Below are positions 41,634 through 52,800 of a stretch of 64,000 bases of DNA, one piece after another. This stretch comes from Nereocystis luetkeana (Eukaryota > Sar > Phaeophyceae > Laminariales > Laminariaceae). Made by a program: the position numbers and the translations under genes. The DNA lies in the NCBI GenBank assembly GCA_031213475.1, contig JARUPZ010000024.1, forward strand, positions 3,651,991-3,715,990, written 5' to 3'. The notes under the pieces were generated by a model, which made no database searches, was not told the origin of the DNA, and worked only from the letters and a program-made list of their open reading frames with translations. Each line of letters opens with the position of its first letter. The stretch's first letter is position 1.

Positions 41634-41673
41634 AAACCAATGTGCAAACTAAACCAACATGGCCGCGGGATCC

Positions 41674-42014
41674 GGTCGCCCCGGTGGTTCAAGTGGTTAA
41701 CCTCGAATTCTACTTGTTGGTGTCCTGGGTTCGAGCCCCAGGTGGGTCGGAATTTGACTTTATTTGCAAACATAAAAAAGGATTCAATTGTTGAGAGCGC
41801 CTTGCAGCGTGGGTAGGCACAGTTCGATGCGAGTCGACGAGGGAAGAAAAGGCTGAAATATTCTCGCGTTTAAAATGAAGGCACGTACCGTAGCGGGAAG
41901 GGGGGAGAAGAGCCTGCTATGTGGCCCCGGATCTGAGTTACGAGTTGGAAGGAGAGAGAGAAGAAGATGTGCGAAGATAATGAATGGGATGAGAAAAATA
42001 AATAAATAAAAATA
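41674..42014 (+). mobile_element. SINE family 1, copy d
   Basis: Full length: head GGTCGCCCCGGTGGTTCAAG, T-arm intact, body, and a 3' end of AAAAATAAATAAATAAAAAT. It is flanked by ATCC (41670-41673, 42015-42018), a single copy of which exists at the matching point of the two uninterrupted family P copies. Confidence 0.85.
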
Positions 42015-42339
42015 ATCCTCTCAACTACCAGGCATAACATAACAGAGTATCCCCGTTCCCACCACTAACCAAGTTATGGCTCTGCTGATATTGTCGTATG
42101 GGTCATATTACAGCACTGCTGTGCACAAACACGGCAGTTCGTCCGCCCCACCCCGTGTCGAGGTGGTCTCAGCTTTGGTAGGGCAAAGATGATTTTATGT
42201 CTTGCAGTCGATCCCGCGAGGATCTTCGAGAAACGTCAAAGCTGGCAACGAGGGGGGGTGCCAGAATAGATGGTCTCGGCGCTCCCGCGGTCGCGAACAA
42301 ACGAAGCCCGTGGTGACCCTTTGCGGGACCAAGCGGAGC

Positions 42340-42588
42340 CCGTGGTACCTATAACAGGCTTATGTTTTTTGTCGCGCATAGGGTTCAGCATTCCCACTGC
42401 TCGTCGATTTTTATCGAGTGTTTTGTCATTTATAACTCACGCTCTTCTCGCGCTTTCGTACTCATTTTATTTGTTGTGAAAAAAATGGATATTTCGTACG
42501 AATATGCACTCGGTGGTATTTGAACCCCTTGAACTGATTATATTTAGAGTATGCACGCGAACCACCAAGCCACCGGGGACAGCGACTA
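42340..42588 (-). mobile_element. SINE family 2, copy b (minus strand)
   Basis: The minus strand reads GTCCCCGGTGGCTTGGTGGT (A box), GGGGTTCAAATACC (B-box region, T-arm changed) and GTGGGAATGCTGAACCCTAT, co-linear with 37542-37770. The 3' part beyond 42340 differs from copy a and its end is unclear. It is inserted next to a family S fragment (42588-42717, minus strand). Confidence 0.65.
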
Positions 42589-42717
42589 CTGCTGTGGCGT
42601 AGTTTTTTCCCACATAACTTATATATTTCTAGTATTCAACAATAAGCACGTACTGGTTGTGCTGGATGTCGACGGGTATAAATACAACGGTTTTGATGTA
42701 AGGAGCACACAACAATG
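42588..42717 (-). repeat. Repeat family S, copy H (minus strand fragment)
   Basis: Contains GTGGCGTAGTTTTTTCCCAC and TGTGCTGGATGTCGACGGGT, complements of the 5' half of family S, with more divergence than the other copies. Confidence 0.6.
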
Positions 42718-42847
42718 GTAGTTGTTTATAATGCGTAATCTATCGTTTTCTATGTTTACTACGTAGGCATGTTGACGAAGCTAATATAATGGTTGATGTT
42801 CACCTGATCACCAGTGACGTGAATACGGAAATCAGAAAATAAACGAT

Positions 42848-43465
42848 GGTTGTTGTTTTCGCGATGGTGTGCGCACCTGTCGTGGGTTTCCCTGTGCCGT
42901 CTTGCTGGTGTTCCCCAGGGCCGCTTCAACGCGCTTGCCCACTCGGTCCGCTCCTTCGCACGTGCTCTCGCCGTAACATCTTTCCAGGCGGTTGCCCATC
43001 TCCCCCGTCCTAAAACAAAAAACTCTTCTGTCAACTTGCGGTTCCAATCCGAAAAACAAACCGTCTTGCAGGGTGAGTTCACGACATATCTTCCCCGCGC
43101 GTCAACGCCTAGCCGTTCAGTCTCCCTGCTCTTTCATTGAATCCAACCTCCGGCCGGCGCAGCTAGACTGTGCCGTGGTTTGGTGCGCGGTGACGCCTGC
43201 GATATTCGCACGGGCATGCCGACTGAGATTTGCCGCTCTGCCGCTGCTGCCCAAGATAGGCGCGCGAATCGTAGGTGTCGTGCACGACGCACGACGTACC
43301 ACATAATTCTACTGCCACACCCAAGCCTCGCGGTTATACGCAAACGCAAGAAGGTATCACCCATTGAGGGTGAGTCCGGCCTTACACCTACTAAAACGAC
43401 CTACCCCGCTCGCTATCAGCATGATAGGACATGCTTCGCAGAATGCGTTGCCGAGGCATCGAGTG
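42848..43465. repeat. Dispersed repeat of about 615 bp, copy 2
   Basis: Partner of 36122-36735. Frames kept in one copy are broken in the other, so it is treated as repeat. It lies about 400 bp upstream of the monooxygenase gene. Confidence 0.65.
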
Positions 43466-43600
43466 GTGTCCTTCGTCTAATACAGCAGTACTCACGCTTG
43501 TCATATTGAATGCTACTTTTACATTTACACGGATGAATGGAAAGCCCTCAGCTGGCACTATAGAATTGGTGTCAACACAGACTGGCTATCAGTACACCTG

Positions 43601-43608
43601 TATATAAG
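43601..43608 (+). promoter_or_regulatory. Possible TATA box of the monooxygenase gene
   Basis: TATATAAG lies 263 bp upstream of the chosen ATG, in otherwise unremarkable sequence. It would imply a 5' UTR of about 230 bp. Based on the motif only. Confidence 0.35.
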
Positions 43609-43870
43609 ACAACAGGCACAGCAATGCACAGCATCAGCGGCACATCCGCCCTTAGCTTGCAAAAGTACCTCCACATCCGACGTCATTCGTGCCTACCTAA
43701 TTCACGTTCAAACTATTGCCTCCTCTTGATGTTGTGCTCGTAGCATAATCCTGTTTTCTAACCCGCACGCGTCCCCTCTACTTGCATTTTTCAAACCCAA
43801 ATACAATGCAGACGGCGTGACAGCGTAGTGCCAGGATTCGTGCGAAACGCAGGAAAGTCGAAATTCATCG

Positions 43871-46800
43871 ATGGCGAGGACACTTTTCCGAAGCCGGCTC
43901 TCGCCGGCTCGTGTCACGTCGACGCTGGTCATCCTCGCGACCGCCGCCGCCGTTGACTTTGATGGCTCCTCCTACGCTAGGAACGCGTCTTTGGACGTAA
44001 ACATGGATGTTTTTTGGAACATCGACACAGACCTCGAGACGATCCGTGTTGCGGTCCACGCAAAGGCTGCAGTCGGCTGGGCTGGGTTCGGAGTCTCCGA
44101 GATGGGCGGTATGGAGGGTGCTGACATCGTATTCTACGAGGTGTCGGTGAGTCAGGTTCAGCATTTTCTGTTTGGCTCCAACAATAGGTCAACACCCCGT
44201 TTGGAACTGCGAGAAACCTACCACTGTAGTCATGTTCACCATTGTACATATATTTCATACTCCGACATCCAGTACAAATACGAAATAGGATGCGCACGAA
44301 TATAGGGAGCGTGCTCAATCAAATAGCGGGTAAAAGGGAAATGAGATAAGGCTGCTGTTCTCGTACAGTACCTTCGAGTGGTTCAAGACCCCGATGGCCT
44401 TTTCGGGGCTACTGCAGGGTGATGGTAGCGTGAAGGTAGGTACTCTGGACGTACCCAGAGGACGGTCGAGCAGTGCTAGAATCGACGGGTGCAGCCTGCT
44501 GCCTTGTAGGGGTAGCGCTAAAGTAGTTCAGTGCGAGCTTCCTCGCTTGACTTCTGTATGAAAAACACCTGTTGGTGTTGTAGCTGCTGTAAATGTTGAG
44601 TTTATAGTTGTTTCTAAGTGTTGTTCGTGTAGTCGGTGCGGAGTTTTTAGTTGTTGTAGTCGTCGCGTTTGTAAGACTATCTCCACATGCCTTCATATTT
44701 GCGGGGGTCCCGCGGGCGAGCTGCCACGGAGGGTTGCGGCCCCGGGTCTCGATCTCGATGGTGAGTACGTGGGCATGGGGTGCAGACAAGAAGAAACCGG
44801 CCGTCACTCGCCGCGACAAACCGCGCTCGTCCGGAATCGAGGTCACGCCTGCCGGGATCGATGGGTGATATCTTTGGTATCATGCCGACAACGTAAGGGT
44901 TCTTGTTTTCTTCGCATAATTGTTTTTCATGTATATATATACATGTATTTATTGGCGGACAAAGCGGGATTTTGCACAGATCATTCTGCACGTGCAAGGC
45001 GATATTGCGCGAGTAGAAGAAAGAGCGCCACAAGACGCGGCGTACCGAGCGCAAGCCAGGTGCCGAGCGTGAGCGGGGTGCCTGGCGTGAGCCGGTCGCC
45101 GAGGGACACAGGGTCAGAGGGAAGGGGGGGGGGTGTCAAGCTTCTCCCGGGACGAGTTGGTGTCGAGGGGTGCAAGAGAGAGGCGTCGCGTTTTGAAGGC
45201 CGCCAGGTCAAGTTGCTTCCTATTGGTTTTTAATAGATCCCCATACAATAGGTGCAACCTTAAGGCCTACTGTTCTGGACAAGTAGGCAATGCTTGCAAC
45301 ACGACGAAGTTTCAGTGCAACCATTTCAGCAGTTTGAGAGAGCCCCGTCGACCATGAATAAATTGACCTCAAAATGTTTCATACCTGATATTCGATTCCT
45401 CTATAGCTATCGTACTACACCGTTGGGGGACAAAGTGGGGTGCTCAGAACATGAGCTGAGAGAAAGAAACGTTCGATAATCCAAGCATCTAAGATGGGTG
45501 TCATAGACAAAGTGTTCGTGGCCCTCCCCACAGTATTTCACGATCGTTTGAATACTTTCATGCACACAAGCTCGTCGGCAAATCGATTCGTCCGCAGAGG
45601 AGAAAAAATGGACGATCATTTACTGTAAGTGAACAGCGAAGCTCTACTCCGTGCAAACAAAGGCGCAGAACATTACCCGGGGTTGATGAGTGTACTGACG
45701 GAATGTTCCCAGGAAGTCAGTTTCGTGCAATACGCATTATCCCGCCAACCTCCTTTTTGTGCAACCCGCCGATCGGATTCTCAGACACTACATTTCCTAG
45801 AGGACATTTTATTGGGGGTTGTTGCTAAGATTCACATCTCGGAAAGATCAGCTCACGGCAGCTCGGACGAGCTTTCCAGAAGATCTAGATCGCCGGCGAG
45901 CTACGTGAGCTGTGCAGGTTTCCTTGGCTTGAGTTATAGGAGGATAGCCGATCTGCACATGTTTCCAAAGCTTGAAATATAGAGCACAGCTCATCTGCAC
46001 AGGTATGCCCAGAGTGAGCTATAGGAGCTAGATACATGAGCTAACTCATCTCCGAGATGAACTACAGGAGCTACATGAGCTGCACATGTTTCCCCCGTCT
46101 TGAGCTAAAGGCGGTAACTCAGCCGCACATGTGTTCGAAGCTTCAGCTATATACCGGTACACAATAGATGGGCTACAGTAGCTTATGAGCTTCCCGAGGT
46201 GTGAAATTTACATTATTATTTATTTTCTCTCAACGTAAGCTGAGGCTGCCTCTGGTTCCCCTCTGTTCCTGGTCTTGCACTAGATGCCTGTTGTTTTCTT
46301 GCACGCCGTGGAATGTGGGGTGGGCCTTTAGAGGGTTCCAACCCGAAGTACGATTGATTGTCACCTGGTTTGACTCATGACCAGGGCAGGGCCAGGATAT
46401 GCAGCAAGCATGGCGTCGGATTTGTTTCGTGTGTGGTCTCCTGGGTTACTGATCATGTGTAGCTATCCACGCAGAGTACTTGGTCAAAGCCGTAGTTGTC
46501 GACCCGCCTGGATATTGGAACTTTGTTGGCTGCAGGGCCAGCGACGGAATGTTTCCCCCGTGTTTCCGACACCGATCGGCAATGTGCCAACATATATCGG
46601 TTCCACTGCAAACCAGCCTGGCTCGACAGCTGTTGTTGTATCAGGCGGCACCAGGTGCTGCCGTCGCACGGTATAGAGCATGGGACGGAGTGTTCACACG
46701 GTCGGGATTAGAGAATGGTTTAAACTCACGAGAATGTTGTTCCTGCCGCGAATGCTACCGTAACTGCGGACAGAAGAATCCTGTGCCGACCGTCGCGCGT

Positions 46801-49800
46801 ACGAACTTGCTCTTGCGATAACCTTGCGCTACTTCGGCGTAGCCCTGTCATGGTCTGCCACAGTCCTCGCAAGAAGGCCAAGACGGTGTTACTGTTGCCT
46901 GGCAATCCGAGCATTACCACGCACCAGGGTATGTAGCACGATAATCACTACGTTATTAGCACCATGGTTGCCGCGGCCGCGCGTGCCCGCATGAAGGTAA
47001 CACAAGTAAGACAGACCCATTCACCCCTGTTGAATGCACCGACTCCATTGCCCCTGCGACGTATGATGGCGCTCAGGTTTGAAACAGCGTAAAGCTGTCA
47101 CGCGGGGAATCAGATAATTGTGCATGTTTTGACAAGGTTCCCCCTCGCGATGTGTGTAACGTGAAACGGGGGCGTCGCAAGGCGCAAAGGGAGTCAAAGT
47201 ATAGCTGTTTTGGGTGGAAGCGTCAGTCATGGTTTGGCGTATTGCTCGAAGCAGAGAGTATACTACTCTTTCTTCAGAGCGAAACACTAGCTCATGCCGC
47301 GCGTTCGCAACAGCAACTGACTTTGTCGCAACAGCAGTTGGACGCTAACATCACTATCAATAGGGAGAAACTCGGCTGTAATAAGTAATGTGCTGGTATA
47401 CATTCGGTTGAGGGCATCATGAAAAAATTTCTTCACATGTCATTAAAACAAAAACCCTTCGTGTAAAATAATGACTGTCATAAACAGTATATTCATGGTC
47501 ACAGCAGCAGACCCGTGGCAACAGCAGCACTATACGCCTACCTACTACTACTGCAACTGCTACCACTGTGACGAAAACTTCATACAATGGCAACAGAAGT
47601 TGCACGGTACCCGGAACCATGGGTTGAGGCATGACTACTACGTTGAAATATGCAATATACCCCTGGTAGGTAGAAGCGGCATGATTAAATATTACACTGT
47701 TGTATTAATACCATACACACGCAGTACCATGAGTTGACTCCTATGCTGTTGTTACAATACACCACCAACCCCACCACTACGCAGATGTAGTACAGGTAGA
47801 AGCAGTATGCACTCTACAAAATACTACACTAGTACGACTCCCTATTATACTACTCCTGAGTACCGCTGCTGGAGCATGACCAATGTTGGACAATACAGGA
47901 CATCATGGTTAACACAGAGGTCAAATAACCAAGCGAGACCATGGGTTGGAACATGACTACTATTATACTGTTCCTTTTCACCACCACTCCTACGTAGATG
48001 CAGTACAGGTAGAATCAGCATGATTATATGCTACACTAATAACTACTACTACTGCTACTGCTAAGGGCATGTCTTAACTCCCACCAAAGAGCATGGGAAC
48101 GAGCGGAACGGAACGAGGCTGTTCGTGGTCATTCGTTCCGTTCCCATCTAAAACGACGTGTTTGGGTCCATCCAGAATCCTGGGCCTCGCCAGCCGAATC
48201 GGCACGAACGGTATATTTGCACGTGCCACATAAAAGATTGGTGTCCACATCCATCTTCAGTGGTGTCCATCTACATCAAATAATCTGCTATTTGTTCCCG
48301 TTCGTTCGGGCCGTTCGGTAGTCCCCAAAAAATAAAAAGAAGTGCAACACTTCTTCCTCGTCATAGATAAACTGTTTTTCTCGGGCTGCGCTGACTCTAT
48401 TCGTTTCCCACGGCCAACCAACACCAATTCACGCGGCAAATGGCATTCCATTCAGTTCGTTCCAATGCTCTCTGGGGGGGCTTAAGACACACCTTAACTT
48501 TCGTACAACGGTAACCCTAGCATCGAAGTGGTACCATAGGTTGGGGGCATAACTGTTATACTATTACAATACTACAATAAACCGCGTCACTACTACGCGG
48601 ATAGATGAACTAATGGTAGAAGCAGCATGCACTCTACACTATACTACGACTGCTCATGCATTCTAAAAATGTAGAGGCTACGTATTTTATACGACTGAGG
48701 GTATCTGCTGCTACAGGCCAGGCGGAAGCCACATGCATGCGGCAACGGCACTATCGGACACAACAACGGCTGCCTCTGTTGCTACTACTATAGTACGGGA
48801 CTACTGCTATTGGACATGCATCACTAGAAGCAGCATGCACTCGTTAGCATACGTTGGAGCATGTGACCAAAGGCTCATACAACGGCAACATCAGCAGGCA
48901 TAAATATTACCCATTTAACTACGTCTACTACTACACGTAATATATACTACACGTTACTACTGCTATACCTGCGAGTCAAAAGCAGCGTCAATAATACAGA
49001 AAACTTGATGATTACTAGAAAGGTCAAATCCGAAACATCACAATTGATAAGAAACAGCTTCCCTGTATGTGTTAATGTATAGGTAAGAGTACGGTTGGGG
49101 CCCAATGAAGGAGCTATCTGCATTTATGTGTCCTGAAAAGTTCTTGATGACTGTGAAATACAGTATCCACGGCAACAGCACCTGAGTATTAATAATGGCA
49201 ACACTGCAGTTGAACTCTATTGATAACCTTACTTCCGATAGGCAGCAACTGTAGCTATTCGTGTTCAGGTATACATACGGGTATATATATATGGCTGAGG
49301 GCATCATGAAAAATATATGTGCATTTGCCATGAAGTATTTATCCCTCCGTAAATCCATGAGTGCCAAAAGTAGGGTACTCATGGCTACCACAACAGACTC
49401 GTGGCAACGGCAGCACTCATGGGTACTACCTAGTACTACAACGACAACAATTGAGGCAGTTTTGCGGTCACCTACGTGCTCGATGTGATATGTTTATTTA
49501 GTCAGAGGGATATTAATAGGTGAAACATGCCTGACGTGCGACAGCAGACGTGTACTGCTGCTCCTTTACCTGTTGCTGCAGCTGCTGCTGAACTTGAACC
49601 AAAATCATAACTGCACAGGTGTACGGGCGATTTTTTTCAAAATTGTTGGGATTTCCAGAGAAAATTCAGCTGAGCAAATCTTTTTTTTATGAGTGCCCAC
49701 AGCCCGTCGCATCGTACGTATCCTGAACTTTCAGTACAAATAGGATCGCAGCCCCGCCGTCGGACAATGTGAGCCGTGCCAGAGACAGGGGGCAGTACAG

Positions 49801-52800
49801 CGAGACGTGAGGCTTCGCTCTGTGGCTCTTACCCGTTGCGATTACCGACTGCTGAGAGAGTGCGACTGGACAACTCGCTAGGTATCACCCCAATACGTGG
49901 TACAAACGTCTCCCAATTAGACGGACCGAAGAAAGCAGTTTGATGCTCACGAACGTGCTCGGTGTTAGGTGTACCCCACTCGTCAAAGGGCTTGGTGCAC
50001 CAGATACGACGGCCGACATATGTGTACCGGTGCTGCTTCCAATGTATGTTTTATGTGGTGCTGTTGCTGCTGCTACTTCTATTTCTTCACCTGAGGTTGA
50101 AAACAAATATACAGCAGAGGGGACCTAAAGAGGCCTTGGAAGGTGGCGAGCGATGACTTTACGACAAAACAATGTAGAACCAAACAATGAAGATATTAAA
50201 TAGGAAAACATGCGGGTGGTTTATGTCACCTACTCGGCTCGGCGAGACGGACAGCAATCCCTTGTTGAATAGAGCCGGCTCAGCTAACGTAAAATGCCCG
50301 GAGCACCGCCACGGAGCGCGGCCGGGATCCAGAAATGTTTCTTGATGTACCCACGGCCTCCTTCCGTACCCCGCGGGCCAAGGGCGAGGTAGAACCCTCA
50401 CCCGCCGGAGAGCAGCATGCCAAGGAAGAGAAGTGCGTTTTTTTAAATACTTCGTATACATCAATGCCAAATGGCATACCCCTTGTACGTTAGACTGAAT
50501 GTAGAAAGCCGTACACGATTGAAGGTGTTTGATCGAATGGACATGTGCAATAGAGTAAAAAATATCGTTTATCTAGGGAAGAGTATTGTATCCTGACTTT
50601 ACTGGGGAGTTAGCGTATTCGCCCAACCCTTCTCCACGCGGCAAATGACCGCTGAAAACAGAAATCAACGAGCGCCCCCTGGTTTCAACCGACGAAGAAT
50701 GTATTGGGAGCGGGGTAGTCGATTGAGACGGTCCCGCACGGAGAAATGTTGCCGCTAAAGGCAAAAACGTGTCACCACTAATCGTAGCCCGCGTCCCGGC
50801 TAGAGTTATAACTTTTACCTGTACGTTTGTTCGTGCAGCAAGAAGTGGTCGTCAAACTTTTTGTTGAGGAGGCATTGAGCACTACAGTTGTATCGACTTG
50901 AGAAGTTGTCGGCACCCCCTTGGGGTTGGCACATTGCCCAATATTCCCCAAATGATATTGGTTGGGCCATATTGTGCAAGGGAGGAGTCGTGGGCAACCT
51001 GTGTTGTCGACTGAAGCGGCGCCCGGAAGAGTTGTAACTCCACCTGCGCCTTACAATAGCAAACGCTGTATGCTTAAGGGCAGTAGGACATCTTGTGTGG
51101 CTATCACATGCGGGGTATAACGTTCATCGTTTTCCAACATAGGACGAGGTCTAGAGGTACCGCAAGTGCACGATACGATCGGAGAGCAACCAAGGACACA
51201 CCAAGGCGTTTTGCTTGGGCAAACTCTACACCTCACCCGTAAACGGCGTTGAAACAAAATCGAGTACGCTAAGTAATCTTTTTTAGTTGGACTGTCCATG
51301 GACGACGCTGCCACGGTCGACCGCGAACGATCATGAACGACGCCATGGTCGACGGTGGCGACTCACGGCCCCGGCCATGGTCGACCAAGTATTGCTCATG
51401 GGTTTATCCATGGGCCGGCCAATGGACGCACACACGGCGTTGTACGGCTCTTAGGTTAGGGTTAGGGTTATAGTTGGGGGGAGGGTAAGGGTCGATCATG
51501 ACTTCGTCCGTGGAAGGGCTCATGGACACTGGCATGGATGTGTCCATCGACGTGCACATGATCGCTGCCATGAATACGTTCATGTGCCTGTCCATGGGTG
51601 AAGCCAGGGTCGTCCACGGGCACGGAATGTCTACGGCGCTGTCCATGGGCGCATGGTATTGATCACGGGGTACGTTGTGGTTGACCATTGTCGACGACGG
51701 TCCCGGCCATGGTTGACCATGCATTCGACCACGGGCGCGGTCGTTGTCGGCCCCGCTCGATCACGACCCTGCTCGATCACGGGCCCGCCCATGGTCCACC
51801 ATGGATTCGACCATGGCGGCGCCCAGGATATGTCCAACAAACGTAAAGCACACGCTTAGCCCGAGGAGCGAAGCCATCGCCCACGAAGTCCATCAATCGA
51901 AATCTCCTGTAGACGAAACAACTACGATGTTTGGCAGTTCCTCGTCCAGGTTCGACAACAACGTGGGGAGGAGGAACCGCCAATCGTCAGAACCGAAATG
52001 TCTAGGCACGACCCCCCTTTATCGTACCATGCGCGCTTGATGCGAGGAGCCTGGTTAATCTCAGAGAAACCGTCCTCAAGGTAGCTAGACCCTTCGTCTC
52101 AACAGCGTACGTCTACGTTGCCTGTCTGTGTTAAGGGTCTGTAGAACACGCTCGAGGGCATTGGTTTCCTCGGGCAACCCGCGATTGTCTCACAAGACGC
52201 GAAGGCACGCTTCAAGAGCCGTCAAGATTTTGTTTTGGTTGTTTTACTTACACCTCACGTGTGCCTCTCGGTCGTCCACAACCACAGCACGGTCTCGTAG
52301 CCATAGGCGAGGTCCTCGCCCTTTCATGTACTGTATGCACAAGGTGCGCATGTACCACAGGCAGTATTTTCGGGATGCCACAGCTGCTGCATTCTCGGAG
52401 TAGTTCTGAACGGGACTTTGCCATAACCGCTTCGCAGCTCAGGAGTTGTATTGATTGTTGATTGCTAGATGACTGCTCGTGCCCACGATCCCCCCTGCCC
52501 ATCTCATTTGCAGACGGACAGCGTCACAGATGCCCATTCGATCGAGCCAGGCCGCCCGGTAACGGATGAATGCACACAGGACTGGACACTGGTGTCTGCA
52601 GACGTCGACGCTGACGGTCTGGTGTTTGTGGCGGAAAGAGCTCTGAACACGGGCGACACGCAAGATCATGTGTTCGTCGACGACAACGCGGATGGTGAGC
52701 TCTTTGGTTTGTACCTTTTATTAAATAGAAGACTGACGACGCAAACGCCAACCTCGAACCGAAAAAGCAATCCGGTCTTAGACCGCTATTGGAGCGTTGT

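Larger units (their letters stand above)
41147..42120 (-). mobile_element. Repeat family P, copy 3, interrupted by two SINEs
   Basis: Segments 41147-41288, 41644-41673 and 42015-42120 match the continuous copies at 32.8 and 35.5 kb (GACGAAGGAG ... ATAAAACCAAT | GTGCAAACT ... CATGGCCGCGGG | ATCCTCTCAACTA). The two gaps hold SINE family 1 copies c and d. Confidence 0.8.

Noticed and set aside
29711..41770. tRNA genes at the CCCCGGTGGTTCAAGTGG sites
   Set aside because: Multiple copies with poly(A) tails, target duplications and imperfect acceptor stems point to SINE heads and not to functional tRNA genes.
44409..45233. Frames of 86-154 codons in intron 1
   Set aside because: They overlap on both strands, lack motifs, and intron 1 is supported by the direct continuation of the DOMON domain from exon 1 to exon 2.
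51404..51724. 106-codon minus-strand frame rich in Met, Ser and Pro
   Set aside because: It is a translation of the CATGG/TCGACC low-complexity block in intron 1, including telomere-like DNA.
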